A stretch of 64,000 nucleotides of DNA from Microbacterium tenebrionis (lineage in GTDB: Bacteria; Actinomycetota; Actinomycetes; Actinomycetales; Microbacteriaceae), in NCBI RefSeq assembly GCF_903645325.1, contig NZ_CAHJXQ010000001.1, positions 611,536 through 675,535 on the forward strand, given 5' to 3'. The first letter of the stretch is position 1, and each line of letters starts with the position of its first letter. Shown here one piece after another: positions 44,912 to 54,663 of the stretch. Below the pieces are notes generated by a model. The model did not search any database. It saw only the letters and a program-made list of their open reading frames with translations, and was not told where the DNA came from. The translations under genes were made by a program, and so were the position numbers.

Positions 44912-46078
44912 ATGTGGAAGAAACTCGCCGCCGCCGCGGTGGCCCTGCTGTTCCTGGCCCCCTCGGTCGTGCTCGTCGGGGTCGCCGCGGTGGTCAACCC
45001 GGCGATGACCGCCTGCGCGCCGGGATCGCTGATCGTCGGCCCGATCCCGGACTCCCTGACCGCCACCACCCGCAACGGGGAGACCGTCACCCTGAACAAG
45101 ACGCAGCTCACTCACGCGGCGACGATCATCGCCACAGGCTCCCAGACCGCCGGGGTGGGCCGGCCCGGCGTGGTGATCGCGCTGATGGCCGCGCTTACCG
45201 AATCGCACCTGCGGATGCTCGCCAATACCGGCACCTACCCCGAATCGGCGGACTACCCGAACGACGGCAACGGCAGTGACCACGACAGCCTGGGTCTGTT
45301 CCAGATGCGCCCGCAATCCGGCTGGGGCACCGTCGCCGACCTCATGGACCCGACCTATCAGGCGCGCGCTTTCTATGGCGGACCCACCGGCCCCAACTAC
45401 CCGAGCCCCAGAGGGCTGCTCGACATCCCCGGCTGGCAGCAACTCGACCCCGGTGAGGCCGCGCAGGCCGTCGAGGTCTCCGCGTACCCGGACAGGTATC
45501 AGAACTATCAGCCGGTCGCCGAAGCGATCCTCGCCGCACTCACCCGCCCCGCACCCACCGGGGCCGGCGGTGATCCGGTGGTGCCGGAGACCACCCGCAT
45601 CGTGTTTTCACTGCCCGAAGGGACGTGGGTGGACACCGGCAGTTTCGGGTGGCGCACCGACCCGTTCACCGGGGAACGCGCCTTCCACGCAGGCTCCGAC
45701 CTCGCCGCCGCAGACGGCACCCCGATCCTCGCCATCGCCGACGGGGTGGTCGTGCACGCAGGGTTCAGTGGCGGGTTCGGCGGGCTGGTCATCATCGAGC
45801 ACACCGTGCGAGGTGAGCGGGTCGCGTCGTACTACGCGCACATGTGGGAGACCGGCATCCACGTCGCCGAAGGGCAGAGCGTGACCGCGGGACAGCACAT
45901 CGGCGATGTCGGCTCCTCCGGCCGCTCCACCGGACCCCACCTGCACCTGGAAATGCACCCCGGCGGGCGCGGTTCCGACCCGGTGGACGCCACCGCCTGG
46001 CTCGCCGAGCACGGCGCAGAAGGCGTCACCGGCGGGGACACCGCCCTCGCCGGCTGCACCACGACAGGGGGTGCGTGA
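44912..46078 (+). CDS. Cell-wall hydrolase: SLT-like domain plus M23 peptidase
   Basis: 388 residues. An N-terminal membrane segment or signal (about 5-27); a lysozyme-like region ('VVIALMAALTESHLRMLAN', 'DSLGLFQMRPQSGWG'); then an M23 zinc peptidase with 'SFGWRTDPFTGERAFHAGSDLAA', 'YYAHMWETGIHVAEGQSV' and 'GPHLHLEMHPGG', supplying the zinc ligands. It would open peptidoglycan locally for the transfer channel, the VirB1-like role. Overlaps the next gene (GTGATG). Confidence 0.88.
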   Translation: MWKKLAAAAVALLFLAPSVVLVGVAAVVNPAMTACAPGSLIVGPIPDSLTATTRNGETVTLNKTQLTHAATIIATGSQTAGVGRPGVVIALMAALTESHLRMLANTGTYPESADYPNDGNGSDHDSLGLFQMRPQSGWGTVADLMDPTYQARAFYGGPTGPNYPSPRGLLDIPGWQQLDPGEAAQAVEVSAYPDRYQNYQPVAEAILAALTRPAPTGAGGDPVVPETTRIVFSLPEGTWVDTGSFGWRTDPFTGERAFHAGSDLAAADGTPILAIADGVVVHAGFSGGFGGLVIIEHTVRGERVASYYAHMWETGIHVAEGQSVTAGQHIGDVGSSGRSTGPHLHLEMHPGGRGSDPVDATAWLAEHGAEGVTGGDTALAGCTTTGGA

Positions 46079-46344
46079 TGGATGTGTTCCCCGATTTCGG
46101 CGGCGTCGGTGGCGCCTCAGACCTGCGCGCCATCGTGGGCGCCCTGTTGATGTTCGTGCTGATCGTTGCGGTGCTGATGCTGATCGTCTGCGCCATCGTG
46201 TGGGCGATCGCATCCAGCAGTGGCAACTACCAGGCCGCCACCAAAGCCCGCACCGGCCTGTTCGTCTCCCTCGGCGCCGCTGCCCTGGCCGGTGCCGGGG
46301 TTGCGTGGGTCAACTTCCTCCTCGGCGTCGGCGAACAGCTCTGA
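46078..46344 (+). CDS. DUF6112-type small membrane protein (first copy)
   Basis: 88 residues with two membrane helices (about 18-44 and 61-82) joined by 'SSSGNYQAATKARTGLF'. Size and topology resemble VirB2-like pilin/channel subunits. It has a close paralogue at 47083-47352, with a methyltransferase gene in between. Confidence 0.7.
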   Translation: MDVFPDFGGVGGASDLRAIVGALLMFVLIVAVLMLIVCAIVWAIASSSGNYQAATKARTGLFVSLGAAALAGAGVAWVNFLLGVGEQL

Positions 46345-46359
46345 CCGCGATGCGGCCGA

Positions 46360-46968
46360 TCAGTCCGAGGCGGGCCGGGTTCGGCGGGCGATGATCGCCC
46401 CGTGCGGCCGGGCGCCGGGGTCCGTGCGCGTGTGCCGCGCGGTCACTGTGAACCCGGCCTCCTCGACCCTTTCTGCGAGCGCGTCGACGGGCCAGACGTA
46501 CGCGGTGGTCACCGTGTGATCGAACGTCGCGACCACCGGGCCGTCGAAGAATCCGAGCGTGAGCGATCCGTCCAGGGTGAGGGCGCGGGCGAACCCGCCG
46601 AGCACGGCCGGGACACGGGCGGGGTCGGTGTGGATGAGTGAGTACCAGGCCAGGATGCCGCCGAGACCGGCGTCCGCGACGTGCAGATGCTCGGCCTGTC
46701 CGACACGGAACGGGACACCCGGATAGGTCGCCGTGGCGTGGTCGATGAACGCCGGCACCGGGTCGACGCCCTCGATGTCGTGACCTCGTTGGTGCAGCCA
46801 GGCCGTCCAGTGTCCCGGCCCGCACCCGACATCGAGGATCAGGCCGGGGACGTCCTCCGCCCATGCGCCGATTAGTTTCCGGTCCTGCTCGGCCGTGGCC
46901 TCGATGAACCCCAGGGCGTCGATGTACTCGCCCGCACGCTTCGCATACGCGGCCACCACTCGACTCAC
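46360..46968 (-). CDS. Class I SAM-dependent methyltransferase
   Basis: 202 residues from GTG 46968, supported by GGAGAGG about eight bases upstream (two further in-frame GTG codons precede it). Motif I is 'LILDVGCGPGHWTAWL'; 'GVDPVPAFIDHA' and 'ILAWYSLIHTDPARVPAVLGGFAR' follow the ubiquinone/small-molecule methyltransferase pattern. It is on the opposite strand to the transfer operon and splits it, so it is probably cargo inserted later. Substrate unknown. Confidence 0.85.
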   Translation of the reverse strand: MSRVVAAYAKRAGEYIDALGFIEATAEQDRKLIGAWAEDVPGLILDVGCGPGHWTAWLHQRGHDIEGVDPVPAFIDHATATYPGVPFRVGQAEHLHVADAGLGGILAWYSLIHTDPARVPAVLGGFARALTLDGSLTLGFFDGPVVATFDHTVTTAYVWPVDALAERVEEAGFTVTARHTRTDPGARPHGAIIARRTRPASD

Positions 46969-47082
46969 CACCACCTCTCCACGATACGAGCCACCGGCCG
47001 CGCTGCACGGATGCCGCCACGGGGTGATCGGGCGCACCTGACCGTCGAGAACACGTCCCCGTGAACAGTCAGGAGCATCCTC

Positions 47083-47352
47083 GTGATCGACATCGACCCC
47101 AACAGCTCAGGTCTCCCCGGTATCGAGCAACTGCGCATCATCGTCGGTGCGGTGATGACCGTGGGCCTGATCCTCTCCGTCCTCGCGCTGATCGTCTCGG
47201 CGATCGTGTGGGGCTTCGGCGCCAACTCCTCTAACCCGCACCTCGCCAGCCGGGGCAAGGTCGGTGTGCTCGTGTCGTGTGGGGCGGCGATCATATGCGG
47301 TGCCGCGGTGACCCTCATCAACTTCTTCTGGGGCGTCGGGCAGGCCGTCTGA
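47083..47352 (+). CDS. DUF6112-type small membrane protein (second copy)
   Basis: 89 residues from GTG 47083. Same design as the 46078-46344 gene: acidic N-terminus, helix one ('IIVGAVMTVGLILSVLALIVSAIVWGFG'), loop with 'SNPHLASRGKVG', helix two ending 'NFFWGVGQAV' against 'NFLLGVGEQL' in the first copy. Both probably contribute to the transfer channel. Confidence 0.7.
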   Translation: MIDIDPNSSGLPGIEQLRIIVGAVMTVGLILSVLALIVSAIVWGFGANSSNPHLASRGKVGVLVSCGAAIICGAAVTLINFFWGVGQAV

Positions 47353-47392
47353 TGACCACTCCGACAACGCGCCGCCTGTGGGGGTGGGTGCG

Positions 47393-48830
47393 GTGAGTAT
47401 CTGCGATGTCCCGGTCATCTCCTCCGTGTGCGACGCGGTCGGTGAGGGCACCGCGTCGCTGATCGCGGCGCCGTTCGACTGGCTCGGGCAGGCGATGGCC
47501 GGTGCTGCGGCGTGGCTGTTCGAGGCGGTGTGGTGGGTGTTCGACACCACCACGCTCGTCGATGTCACCAGCCCGGAGTACATCGGTGTCTATAACGTGC
47601 TGTTCGGCGTCGCGATCTTCGTGATGCTCGTGTTCTTCTGCCTCCAGCTCATCACCGGCCTCATCCACCGCGACCCGACCGCCCTGTCCCGTGCCGCGCT
47701 GGGCCTCGCCAAGAGCGTGCTCGGGTCGTTCCTGGTCATCACGCTGACCGCGCTACTGCTGGAAATCACCGACCAGCTCGCGGTCGGGATCGTTCAGGCC
47801 ACCGGGAACACGATGGAAGGAATGGGAACCCAGATCGGGCTCCTCGCCACCGGGCTCGCCGGGATCAACATCGCCGCCCCCGGCGTCGGCGCGATCCTGA
47901 CCATCTTCCTCGCCGGTCTCGCCATCAGCGCAGCCGCGATCGTGTGGTTCTCCCTGCTGATCCGCAAAGCCCTCCTGCTGGTCGCGATCGTGTTCGGACC
48001 CATCGCCCTCGCCGGGGCGACCTGGGATGCGACCAAGGGATGGTTCGCCAAGTGGGCGGCCTTCGTGATCGCCCTCATCTTCAGCAAGCTGGTGCTGGTC
48101 GTCATCTTCCTCGTCGCCATCGGCCAGGTGTCCGCCCCGATCGAGGCAGACCTCGCCTCGATCAGTGATCCGATCGCGGGGGTGGTGCTGATGTTCATCG
48201 CCGCGTTCGCCCCGTACATCACCTACAAGTTCCTCTCGTTCGTCGGCTTCGACATGTACCACGCCATGTCCAGCGAGCAGGAGGCGAAGTCGGCGCTGAA
48301 CCGGCCCGTCCCCGTCCCATCCGCCCCGCAGGGCGACACCGCCAAGAAAGTCCTCGACGGCGGCAACACCGGCACCAGCGCCAGCGGTGCCGGTGGAGGT
48401 GGAGGCGGAGCGGCCCCGAAGGGTGCCGCCGGGACCACGGCCGGCGCGGGAACGGCCGGGACCGCCGCAGGCACAACCGCCGCATCGGGCGGAGCAAGTG
48501 CCGGAGCCGGCGCGGGCGCCGGCACTGCGGGTGCGGGTGCTGCGGGGCTGGGGCGGCGGCCGGTCCGGTCGGTGCGGCCGTGGTCGTCGGGGGCGCGGTT
48601 GTCAAGGGCGCCGCGACCGCCGGGCCGAAGGCCGGGACCGCCGTCGGCGGAGCCGCCGAGGGCCACGCCGGGGCAGCGAGCGGAGCAGGCCGCCCCTCCG
48701 CCGGTCCCTCCCGCCACCGCGAACCCCGCCCCGACCGTCCCGGCGGCAGTCCCCGTCGGGGTCGGTGCCGCGCCGTTCCCAGCCGGCCCCGCCGCCGTCG
48801 ACCAAGCCTGCCGCTTCTGGGAAGGAGTGA
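47393..48830 (+). CDS. TrbL/VirB6-like conjugal transfer membrane protein, C-terminal frame changes
   Basis: Start GTG 47393 (MSICDVPVISSVCDAVGEG). Residues 1-290 include six to eight membrane helices and 'LIRKALLLVAIVFGPIALAGATWDATKGW', typical of TrbL-like proteins. The Gly/Ala-rich tail seems to cross frames twice: near 48543-48547 (G-run) and 48751-48754 (C-run). With one base restored at each it would run 'VKGAATAGPKAGTAVGGAAEG' and end 'PSTKPAASGKE' at 48830, exactly over the ribosome site of the next gene. Unrepaired, the original frame runs to 48859 with an Arg/Pro-rich tail overlapping that gene. Confidence 0.75.
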
Positions 48831-48836
48831 CCCCTG

Positions 48837-50297
48837 ATGGTCACCACGACGCATGCTGATTACCCGCTCGCTCCGGTGCAGTTCTCTCGTCTCGCTCGCC
48901 GCGGAATCTTGCTGGGACTGTCGTTGCCGCAACTGATCGTCCTCGGCATCGCGATTCTCACCGTCGTTGCCTCTCTCTACGCGGCAGGCGGTATGGGTAT
49001 GGCCTGGACCTCCCCGGTCTGGGCCGGCGCTGCGCTTCTCGCGGTCATCCCCGCCGGCGGGCGGAAGGTGATCGAGTGGGTGCCCATCCTTGCCCGCTGG
49101 GCGGCGCGGACCTATCTCGGACAACTCATCCACCGCCGCCGAGTCATCGCCCCGCGCCCAGCCGGAACCCTCGCCCTGCCCGGAGATGCCGCGTCCCTGC
49201 GGGAGTGGGAGGACCCGGAGACCGGGGCGGGCATGATCCACGACCCCCACGCCCAGACATTGACGGTGATCCTCGGCGTCTCCCATCCCGCGTTCGTGCT
49301 CCTGGACCCCGGAGAGCAGCAGCACCGCGTTGCCGGGTGGGGGCGCGTGCTGGCCGCCGCGTGTCGGTCGGGGCGGATCGCGCGGATTCAGGTGTCCGAA
49401 CGGACCCTGCCCGACTCCGGGACGGGGCTGGCGGAGTGGTGGGCCACGCACGGCACCGACGACGGGTCGTGGGCTGCGACCACCTACGCCGAGCTCATCG
49501 ACCGGGCCGGTCCCGCCGGGGAACGCCACGCCACCACCATCAGCCTCGCCCTGGACATGAAAGCGGCTGCCCGGCAGATCAGGACCGCCGGCGGCGGGAT
49601 ACGCGGAGCCGCCGCGGTGCTGCGGCAGGAGATGACCACGCTGACCACGGCACTGCGGGCCGCGGAGCTGTCCAGCACGGGGTGGCTCACCCCGGGCGAG
49701 GTCGCTGTCATCCTCCGCTCCGCGTACGACCCCGCCGCCGCTCCCGCCCTGGAACGCCACGGCACTCTGGGTCGTGACCTCGCCACGGCCGGCCCGGTCG
49801 CGGTCACCGAGACGTGGGAGCGGCTGCGGTCGGACAGCGCCCACCATGCGGTGCTGTGGATCACCGAGTGGCCCCGCTCCCAGGTCTATCCGGGTTTCCT
49901 GGCCCCGCTCGTGCTCACCGGCGGCATCCTGCGCACCCTCTCCCTGCACTACACCCCGGTCCGCGCCGATCAGGCCGCCCGGGACCTGCGGAAGAAGAAG
50001 ACCGAACTCATCAGCGATGCCGCCCAGCGTCGCAAGATCGGGCAGATCGAAGACGCGGGCGCGTCCGCCGAGTTGGACGACGTGCTCCAGCAGGAGGCCG
50101 ACCTGACCGCCGGACATGGCGTCCTGCGTGTCACCGGCCTCATCAGCATCTCTGCACCCACCGTCGATGAGCTCGACGCCGCGGTCGCCGCGGTCGAGCA
50201 GTCCGCGATCCAAGCGTCCTGCGAGACCCGCCGACTTGTCGGCCAGCAAGCCCAGGCGTTCACCGCCGCCGCGCTGCCGCTGTGCCGAAACGTCTGA
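48837..50297 (+). CDS. SCO6880-family type IV secretion protein
   Basis: 486 residues. 'YPLAPVQFSRLARRGILLGLSLPQLIVLGIAILTVVA' with two membrane helices (about 26-46, 54-73) followed by a long cytoplasmic domain ('ILGVSHPAFVLLDPGEQQHRVAGWGRVLAAACR', 'PVAVTETWERLRSDSAHHAVLWITEWPRS'). This is the SCO6880-like protein of actinobacterial conjugation systems, comparable to a PrgI/VirB3 plus the N-terminal part of VirB4. ATG 48837 has AAGGAG upstream. Confidence 0.82.
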   Translation: MVTTTHADYPLAPVQFSRLARRGILLGLSLPQLIVLGIAILTVVASLYAAGGMGMAWTSPVWAGAALLAVIPAGGRKVIEWVPILARWAARTYLGQLIHRRRVIAPRPAGTLALPGDAASLREWEDPETGAGMIHDPHAQTLTVILGVSHPAFVLLDPGEQQHRVAGWGRVLAAACRSGRIARIQVSERTLPDSGTGLAEWWATHGTDDGSWAATTYAELIDRAGPAGERHATTISLALDMKAAARQIRTAGGGIRGAAAVLRQEMTTLTTALRAAELSSTGWLTPGEVAVILRSAYDPAAAPALERHGTLGRDLATAGPVAVTETWERLRSDSAHHAVLWITEWPRSQVYPGFLAPLVLTGGILRTLSLHYTPVRADQAARDLRKKKTELISDAAQRRKIGQIEDAGASAELDDVLQQEADLTAGHGVLRVTGLISISAPTVDELDAAVAAVEQSAIQASCETRRLVGQQAQAFTAAALPLCRNV

Positions 50298-50339
50298 CCA
50301 CACCCACCATCCGCCCGCACTTGCGAGGAGATTCCGATC

Positions 50340-51500
50340 ATGCCGACCTTCACCCATCCCGTAGACGACGCCGCCGAAGCATCCCAGGCGCTGCGGGGCC
50401 TTGCCCACGCGACCCGCACGTTCCCCGACCCGGCCGACACCTACTCGGTGCTCGGTGATCTGCTGGCGGGGGTGCGGTCGCTGCGGCAGGTGCTCGACCA
50501 GCTCGCCGCCGCCCACATCGGAGGTCGGTCCCGCGCGCACGACGACGCCGGCAACCAGACGGCCGGCGCGACCGCGGCGCTGGCGGCGGCCGACGAGCTG
50601 CACCAGGCCGGCACCCTGCTGGACGCGGTACACGACCGGGTGAACGCCGCGATGTCGCAATCCGGGCGGATCGCCTGGCGCCCCGCACCCGAACCGCTCG
50701 ACACCTCCGGTGCTGTGCGGGCCACGGTGCAGGCCGGGAAGCTGACGTTGACGGTGTGGCCGGATGCCCCCTTGGGTGAGCATCAGCGGTACGCGTACCT
50801 GATCGAGCACCCCGCCACCGGGCAGAGCATCGAAGGGCGGGACCTGTTCACCGGGACCGGGGCCCCGGTGTCCCCAGCTCGGGCGCTGCGAGAGCTCGCG
50901 GTGTTCCTGTCCGCCGCCGGCGAGTCCCGACAGTACGCCCTCGACCACCCCGGCGACCACACCGACCACGACGGGGCGTTCCCCGAATGGGTGGCCGACG
51001 CCGCCCGCCGCGACCCCGACAGCCTGGCCGAGCTGATCGACCACGACCCCGACCTGCCCCACACGCCCGACCGGCGATGGGTGAGTGTCGTGTTCCTCCA
51101 AGGGGAGGACGCGGACCGGGTGCTCGACATCATCGACCGAGACGGCACGGACGCCGCGATCGACCACCTCACCGGGCACGACTTCGGGGAGGAGACGACC
51201 CAGGCCGCGCTCGAGAACGGGTACGTCTACGACACGCCCCCTGTCGGGACCCTGGACCGCACCGCGACCCACGGCTCCTACACCCTCACCTACAGTCCCT
51301 TCCTCAGCCACGTCTCCCTGCTGCGTGCCCACCACGCTGCCCCAGACCCGGAGCTGCGCGCGATCCACACACCGGCCCCCGCCTCGGCGTCGGCGTCGGC
51401 CGCGGGGACGGCGGAGCGTGCGCGGCGATCCGAGGGGAAGGACTGGTTCGCTCGCCGGCCGGGTGCGTCCGTGTCGCAGGGGCGGGGGCTGGCGCTGTGA
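50340..51500 (+). CDS. Transfer-operon protein of unknown function
   Basis: 386 residues from ATG 50340 (GAGGAG upstream). The N-terminal about 110 residues are helical ('SQALRGLAHATRTFPDPADT', 'LLAGVRSLRQVLDQLAAAHIGG'). The middle and C-terminal parts are acidic and His/Asp-rich ('DHPGDHTDHDGAFPEWVADA', 'IDRDGTDAAIDHLTGHDFG'). No motif I can name. GTGA overlap links it to the ATPase gene. Confidence 0.65.
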   Translation: MPTFTHPVDDAAEASQALRGLAHATRTFPDPADTYSVLGDLLAGVRSLRQVLDQLAAAHIGGRSRAHDDAGNQTAGATAALAAADELHQAGTLLDAVHDRVNAAMSQSGRIAWRPAPEPLDTSGAVRATVQAGKLTLTVWPDAPLGEHQRYAYLIEHPATGQSIEGRDLFTGTGAPVSPARALRELAVFLSAAGESRQYALDHPGDHTDHDGAFPEWVADAARRDPDSLAELIDHDPDLPHTPDRRWVSVVFLQGEDADRVLDIIDRDGTDAAIDHLTGHDFGEETTQAALENGYVYDTPPVGTLDRTATHGSYTLTYSPFLSHVSLLRAHHAAPDPELRAIHTPAPASASASAAGTAERARRSEGKDWFARRPGASVSQGRGLAL

Positions 51501-53026
51501 GCGGGCAGGAGGAGGGCCGGCTGCATACGGCGGTGCTGGTCGGACCGGAAGGCGAACGCCGCCAGCACCGTAAGGCCCGCAGGCGGGCCGCGACCCGGAT
51601 CGAGACCACCGCCCGCGAGAGGCGGAAGGCGCAGGCGAAAGCCCGCTGGCAGGCCGAGCAGGCCGAGAAACGCGCGACGAGGTACCTGCCCGCCGCGGGT
51701 GAGCCGGGACCTGCGGCGCTGCGGACGCCGGGCAGGTTCCGGCTCCCCAAGCATCAGGACACCTCCGCGACCCTCGCCGGCCAGTACCCGTTCCTCGCCG
51801 AAGGCGGCCTCGGCAGCCAGGGCGTGTTCGTCGGCCAGGACCTCTACAGTGGCGGGTCGTTCGTGTACGACCCGTGGGTGCTGTACCAGCGGGGCCTCAT
51901 TACCGCGCCGAATGTCGTGCTGGCCGGGATCGTCGGGTCGGGGAAGTCGTCACTGGCGAAGTCCCTCTACACCCGCTCCCTCCCGTTCGGGCGCCGCGTG
52001 TACGTCCCCGGCGATCCGAAAGGCGAGCACACGCCGGTTGCCGAAGCCGTCGGCGGACGCGCGATCGTGCTCGGCCACGGCCTGTCGAACCGGCTCAACC
52101 CGCTCGATGAGGGGCATCGGCCGTCCTCGGTGTCGGATGCGGAGTGGGCGATGCAGGTCGCCTCCCGCCGTCGCGACCTGATCGGCGCGCTCGCGGAGAC
52201 GGTGCTGGACCGGCCTCTGTCGCCGCTGGAGCACACCGCCATCGACCTCGCCCTGAGGGACGCTGTGAGGTCGGCGGAGGTGCCGATCCTGCCAATGGTC
52301 GTCGACCGCATCCTGGCCCCGGGCCCCGCAGACGACAAAGACGGCCGCCTCGCCGAAGACGGCCGCCTCGCCGGGCACGCTCTGCGCCGCCTCGTCGCCG
52401 GAGACCTCCAAGGACTCTTCGACGGCCCCTCGACGGTCCGGTTCGACCCGTCCCTACCGATGGTGTCCCTTGACCTGTCGAGAGTGGCGGAGAACGCCAC
52501 GCTCATCTCCGTGCTGATGACCTGCTCCTCGGCGTGGATGGAATCGGCGCTGTCGGACCCGGACGGCGGCCAACGGTGGGTGATCTACGACGAAGCCTGG
52601 CGACTCATGCAATACCCCGCCCTGCTGCGCCGCATGGACGCGCAATGGCGGCTCGCCCGGCATTTCGGGATCGCGAACATGCTGATCTTCCACAAACTCA
52701 CCGACCTCGACAACGTCGGCGACCAAGGTTCCGCCATGCGCGCCCTCGCCTCGTCCCTGTTGGCGAACGCCGAGACCAGGATCATCTACCGGCAAGAGCC
52801 CGACCAACTCGGCGCAACCGCCCACGCCCTCGGACTGACCGGCACCGAGCAGAAGCTGCTCCCCGGGCTCGGCACCGGGCAGGGCCTGTGGCGGATCAAG
52901 GACAGGTCGTTCGTCGTCCAGCACCAGCTCCACCCCGCCGAACTCGCCGCGTTCGACACCACCGGACGCATGACCGGGGAAAGTAACGGGTTCCGCGGAA
53001 CTCGGTCGGAAATCTCGGGAACCTGA
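51497..53026 (+). CDS. VirB4-like conjugation ATPase
   Basis: 509 residues from GTG 51497. After a basic coiled N-terminus ('ERRKAQAKARWQAEQAEKRA') comes an ATPase domain: Walker A 'GIVGSGKSSLAKSL', Walker B 'RWVIYDEAWRLMQYPALL', then 'HKLTDLDNVGDQGSAMRALASSLLANAETRIIYRQEPDQL' as in VirB4/TraC ATPases. It energises the transfer apparatus together with the SCO6880-like protein. It is the last gene before a hairpin. Confidence 0.87.
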   Translation: MSGQEEGRLHTAVLVGPEGERRQHRKARRRAATRIETTARERRKAQAKARWQAEQAEKRATRYLPAAGEPGPAALRTPGRFRLPKHQDTSATLAGQYPFLAEGGLGSQGVFVGQDLYSGGSFVYDPWVLYQRGLITAPNVVLAGIVGSGKSSLAKSLYTRSLPFGRRVYVPGDPKGEHTPVAEAVGGRAIVLGHGLSNRLNPLDEGHRPSSVSDAEWAMQVASRRRDLIGALAETVLDRPLSPLEHTAIDLALRDAVRSAEVPILPMVVDRILAPGPADDKDGRLAEDGRLAGHALRRLVAGDLQGLFDGPSTVRFDPSLPMVSLDLSRVAENATLISVLMTCSSAWMESALSDPDGGQRWVIYDEAWRLMQYPALLRRMDAQWRLARHFGIANMLIFHKLTDLDNVGDQGSAMRALASSLLANAETRIIYRQEPDQLGATAHALGLTGTEQKLLPGLGTGQGLWRIKDRSFVVQHQLHPAELAAFDTTGRMTGESNGFRGTRSEISGT

Positions 53027-53089
53027 GTGCTCTCGGCCGCTATTCAAGCTGGTGGAGCGTGCGGGTTCACGGAACCTAGGCTTCCTCGT

Positions 53090-53112
53090 GGGCTGCGAAG
53101 ACGTCGCAGCCC
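53090..53112. terminator. Hairpin after the transfer operon
   Basis: A perfect nine-base inverted repeat (GGGCTGCGA / TCGCAGCCC) with a five-base loop, 64 bases after the VirB4-like stop. It lies between convergent transfer and nhaA genes. There is no clear T-run, so termination is likely but not certain. Confidence 0.5.
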
Positions 53113-53212
53113 GCCTTCCCCGGGCTTCGTGGCGCTCGCGCTCGCAGGGCTGGTGTGCGTCAGTTGGTCGCGGCCCCGGGTCGGCCGCTGATGCACGTAA
53201 ACCACGCGTGGT

Positions 53213-54556
53213 CTATGAGCGCTGATACACGTCGGGAATACCGTCTCCGTCCTCGTCAACGACTTCGGCCTGCGCGATCCGGCGGTAGCGGCGATTCCGG
53301 CTGGTGAGCAGGATCGACGCGATCGCGGCGGCAAGCACGGAGGCGAGCAGGATCGCGACCTTGGCGTGATCGTGGTGTGGATCGGCCGCGGTGAAGCTGA
53401 GCTCGGTGACCAGCAGCGACACCGTGAAGCCGATACCTGCGAGCAGACCCACGCCGACCAGGTCGATCCATCGCAGGGCCGGGTCGAGGCGGATGCCCCG
53501 GATGCGGGTGGTCAGCCAGGTGACCGCCACAATGCCGACCGGCTTCCCAACGACCAGCGCGAGAACGATGCCGATCGTGACCGGGTCAGTCAGTGCCGAC
53601 AGGAACCCCGCGAGGCCGCCGAGGGCGACGCCGGCGGAGAAGAACGCGAACACCGGGACCGCGAACCCGGCCGACAGCGGCCGGAACCGGTGCTCGAACA
53701 CCTCGGCCAGTCCCGGCTCGGTGTCGGCGACACCGTCGCGGCGGCGGTGCAGGACGGGGATCGTGAAGCCGAGCAGAACCCCGGCGATGGTCGCGTGGAT
53801 GCCCGAGGCGTGGACGAACGCCCAGGCGACACCACCGAGCGGCAGCAGGATCAGCCACGCCGCGGCGGGCTTGAGGCGGAAGAACTGCCGATACCGCTGG
53901 GCGAGCACCGCGTACACCGCGACCGTGAGAAGGCCCAACAGTATCGGGACGATCTCGATCGTGTCGGTGTAGAAGACGGCGATGATCGTGATCGCGATCA
54001 GGTCATCCACGACGGCGAGAGTGAGCAGAAAGATCCGCAACGAGCTCGGCAGGTGCGAGCCGATCAGCGCGAGCACCGCGACGGCGAACGCGATGTCCGT
54101 CGCCGTGGGAATCGCCCATCCACGCATCAGCGCCGGGTCCTGCCCGACGACCGCGAGGTAGAACAGCGCCGGCACGGCCACCCCGCCGGCCGCGGCCGCG
54201 ACGGGGACGATCGCGGTGGAGAAGCGGCGCAGGTCGCCGGCGACGAACTCTCGTTTGAGTTCGAGGCCGACGAGGAAGAAGAAGATCGCGAGCAGCCCGT
54301 CCGCCGCCCACGCGCCTAGGCTGAGCTGCAGGTGCCAGGGCTCGTACCCGATCTCCAGGTCGCGCAGCGCGAAGTACCCGTCCGCCCAGGGCGAGTTCGC
54401 CCAGACGATACCGATCACGGCCATGAGCACGAGCAGCCCACCGCCAACGGTCTCCTTGCGCAGCAAGGACGCGATGCGCCGAGCCTCAGTGTAGGTTCCG
54501 CGGGCGGGGAATGTGGCACGCTGCGGCGTGCGGCGGGCAGGTCGACGAGAAGTCAT
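53213..54556 (-). CDS. nhaA: NhaA-type Na+/H+ antiporter
   Basis: 447 residues. Recognisable NhaA stretches: '[28 protein letters not shown]', '[24 protein letters not shown]', '[44 protein letters not shown]' with the two essential Asp residues in 'VVDDL', and '[15 protein letters not shown]'. About eleven to twelve membrane helices. It exports sodium in exchange for protons and is cargo here. An inverted repeat lies 17-44 bases upstream of its start. Confidence 0.94.
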   Translation of the reverse strand: MTSRRPARRTPQRATFPARGTYTEARRIASLLRKETVGGGLLVLMAVIGIVWANSPWADGYFALRDLEIGYEPWHLQLSLGAWAADGLLAIFFFLVGLELKREFVAGDLRRFSTAIVPVAAAAGGVAVPALFYLAVVGQDPALMRGWAIPTATDIAFAVAVLALIGSHLPSSLRIFLLTLAVVDDLIAITIIAVFYTDTIEIVPILLGLLTVAVYAVLAQRYRQFFRLKPAAAWLILLPLGGVAWAFVHASGIHATIAGVLLGFTIPVLHRRRDGVADTEPGLAEVFEHRFRPLSAGFAVPVFAFFSAGVALGGLAGFLSALTDPVTIGIVLALVVGKPVGIVAVTWLTTRIRGIRLDPALRWIDLVGVGLLAGIGFTVSLLVTELSFTAADPHHDHAKVAILLASVLAAAIASILLTSRNRRYRRIAQAEVVDEDGDGIPDVYQRS

Positions 54557-54572
54557 AGGCAGGTCCGATCAG

Positions 54573-54600
54573 GGTCGACAAGAGACAGAATGTGTCGACC
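54573..54600. promoter_or_regulatory. Inverted repeat upstream of nhaA
   Basis: GGTCGACA at 54573-54580 and TGTCGACC at 54593-54600 are perfect complements separated by 12 bases, just upstream of the nhaA start (54556, minus strand). This is a plausible repressor site. The right arm is also part of a direct repeat with a copy at 56526. Confidence 0.35.
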
Positions 54601-54617
54601 AGACTTCCCGACGCGCC
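54593..54617. repeat. Direct repeat, copy 1
   Basis: 25 bases identical to 56526-56550, with partial similarity continuing through the following 'ccagcctac'. Both copies can be read as the start of a protein, 'STRLPDAP'. The two copies bracket the glycosyltransferase pair. Confidence 0.7.
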
Positions 54618-54663
54618 ACACCCAGCCTACCGTGCTGTGGTCCACCGCACCTTGGGCGGCCAC

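Noticed and set aside
47363..47395. 14-residue frame before the TrbL-like gene (MTTPTTRRLWGWVR)
   Set aside because: Its stop overlaps the GTG start, so it could be a coupling leader, but length and lack of comparison give no real support.
48219..51368. 1049-residue minus-strand open frame
   Set aside because: It lies antisense to the TrbL-like, SCO6880-like and following genes and shows only low-complexity Gly/Arg sequence.
53366..54319. 317-residue plus-strand frame rich in Asp and Arg
   Set aside because: Antisense shadow of nhaA, whose membrane helices and VVDDL motif are unmistakable.
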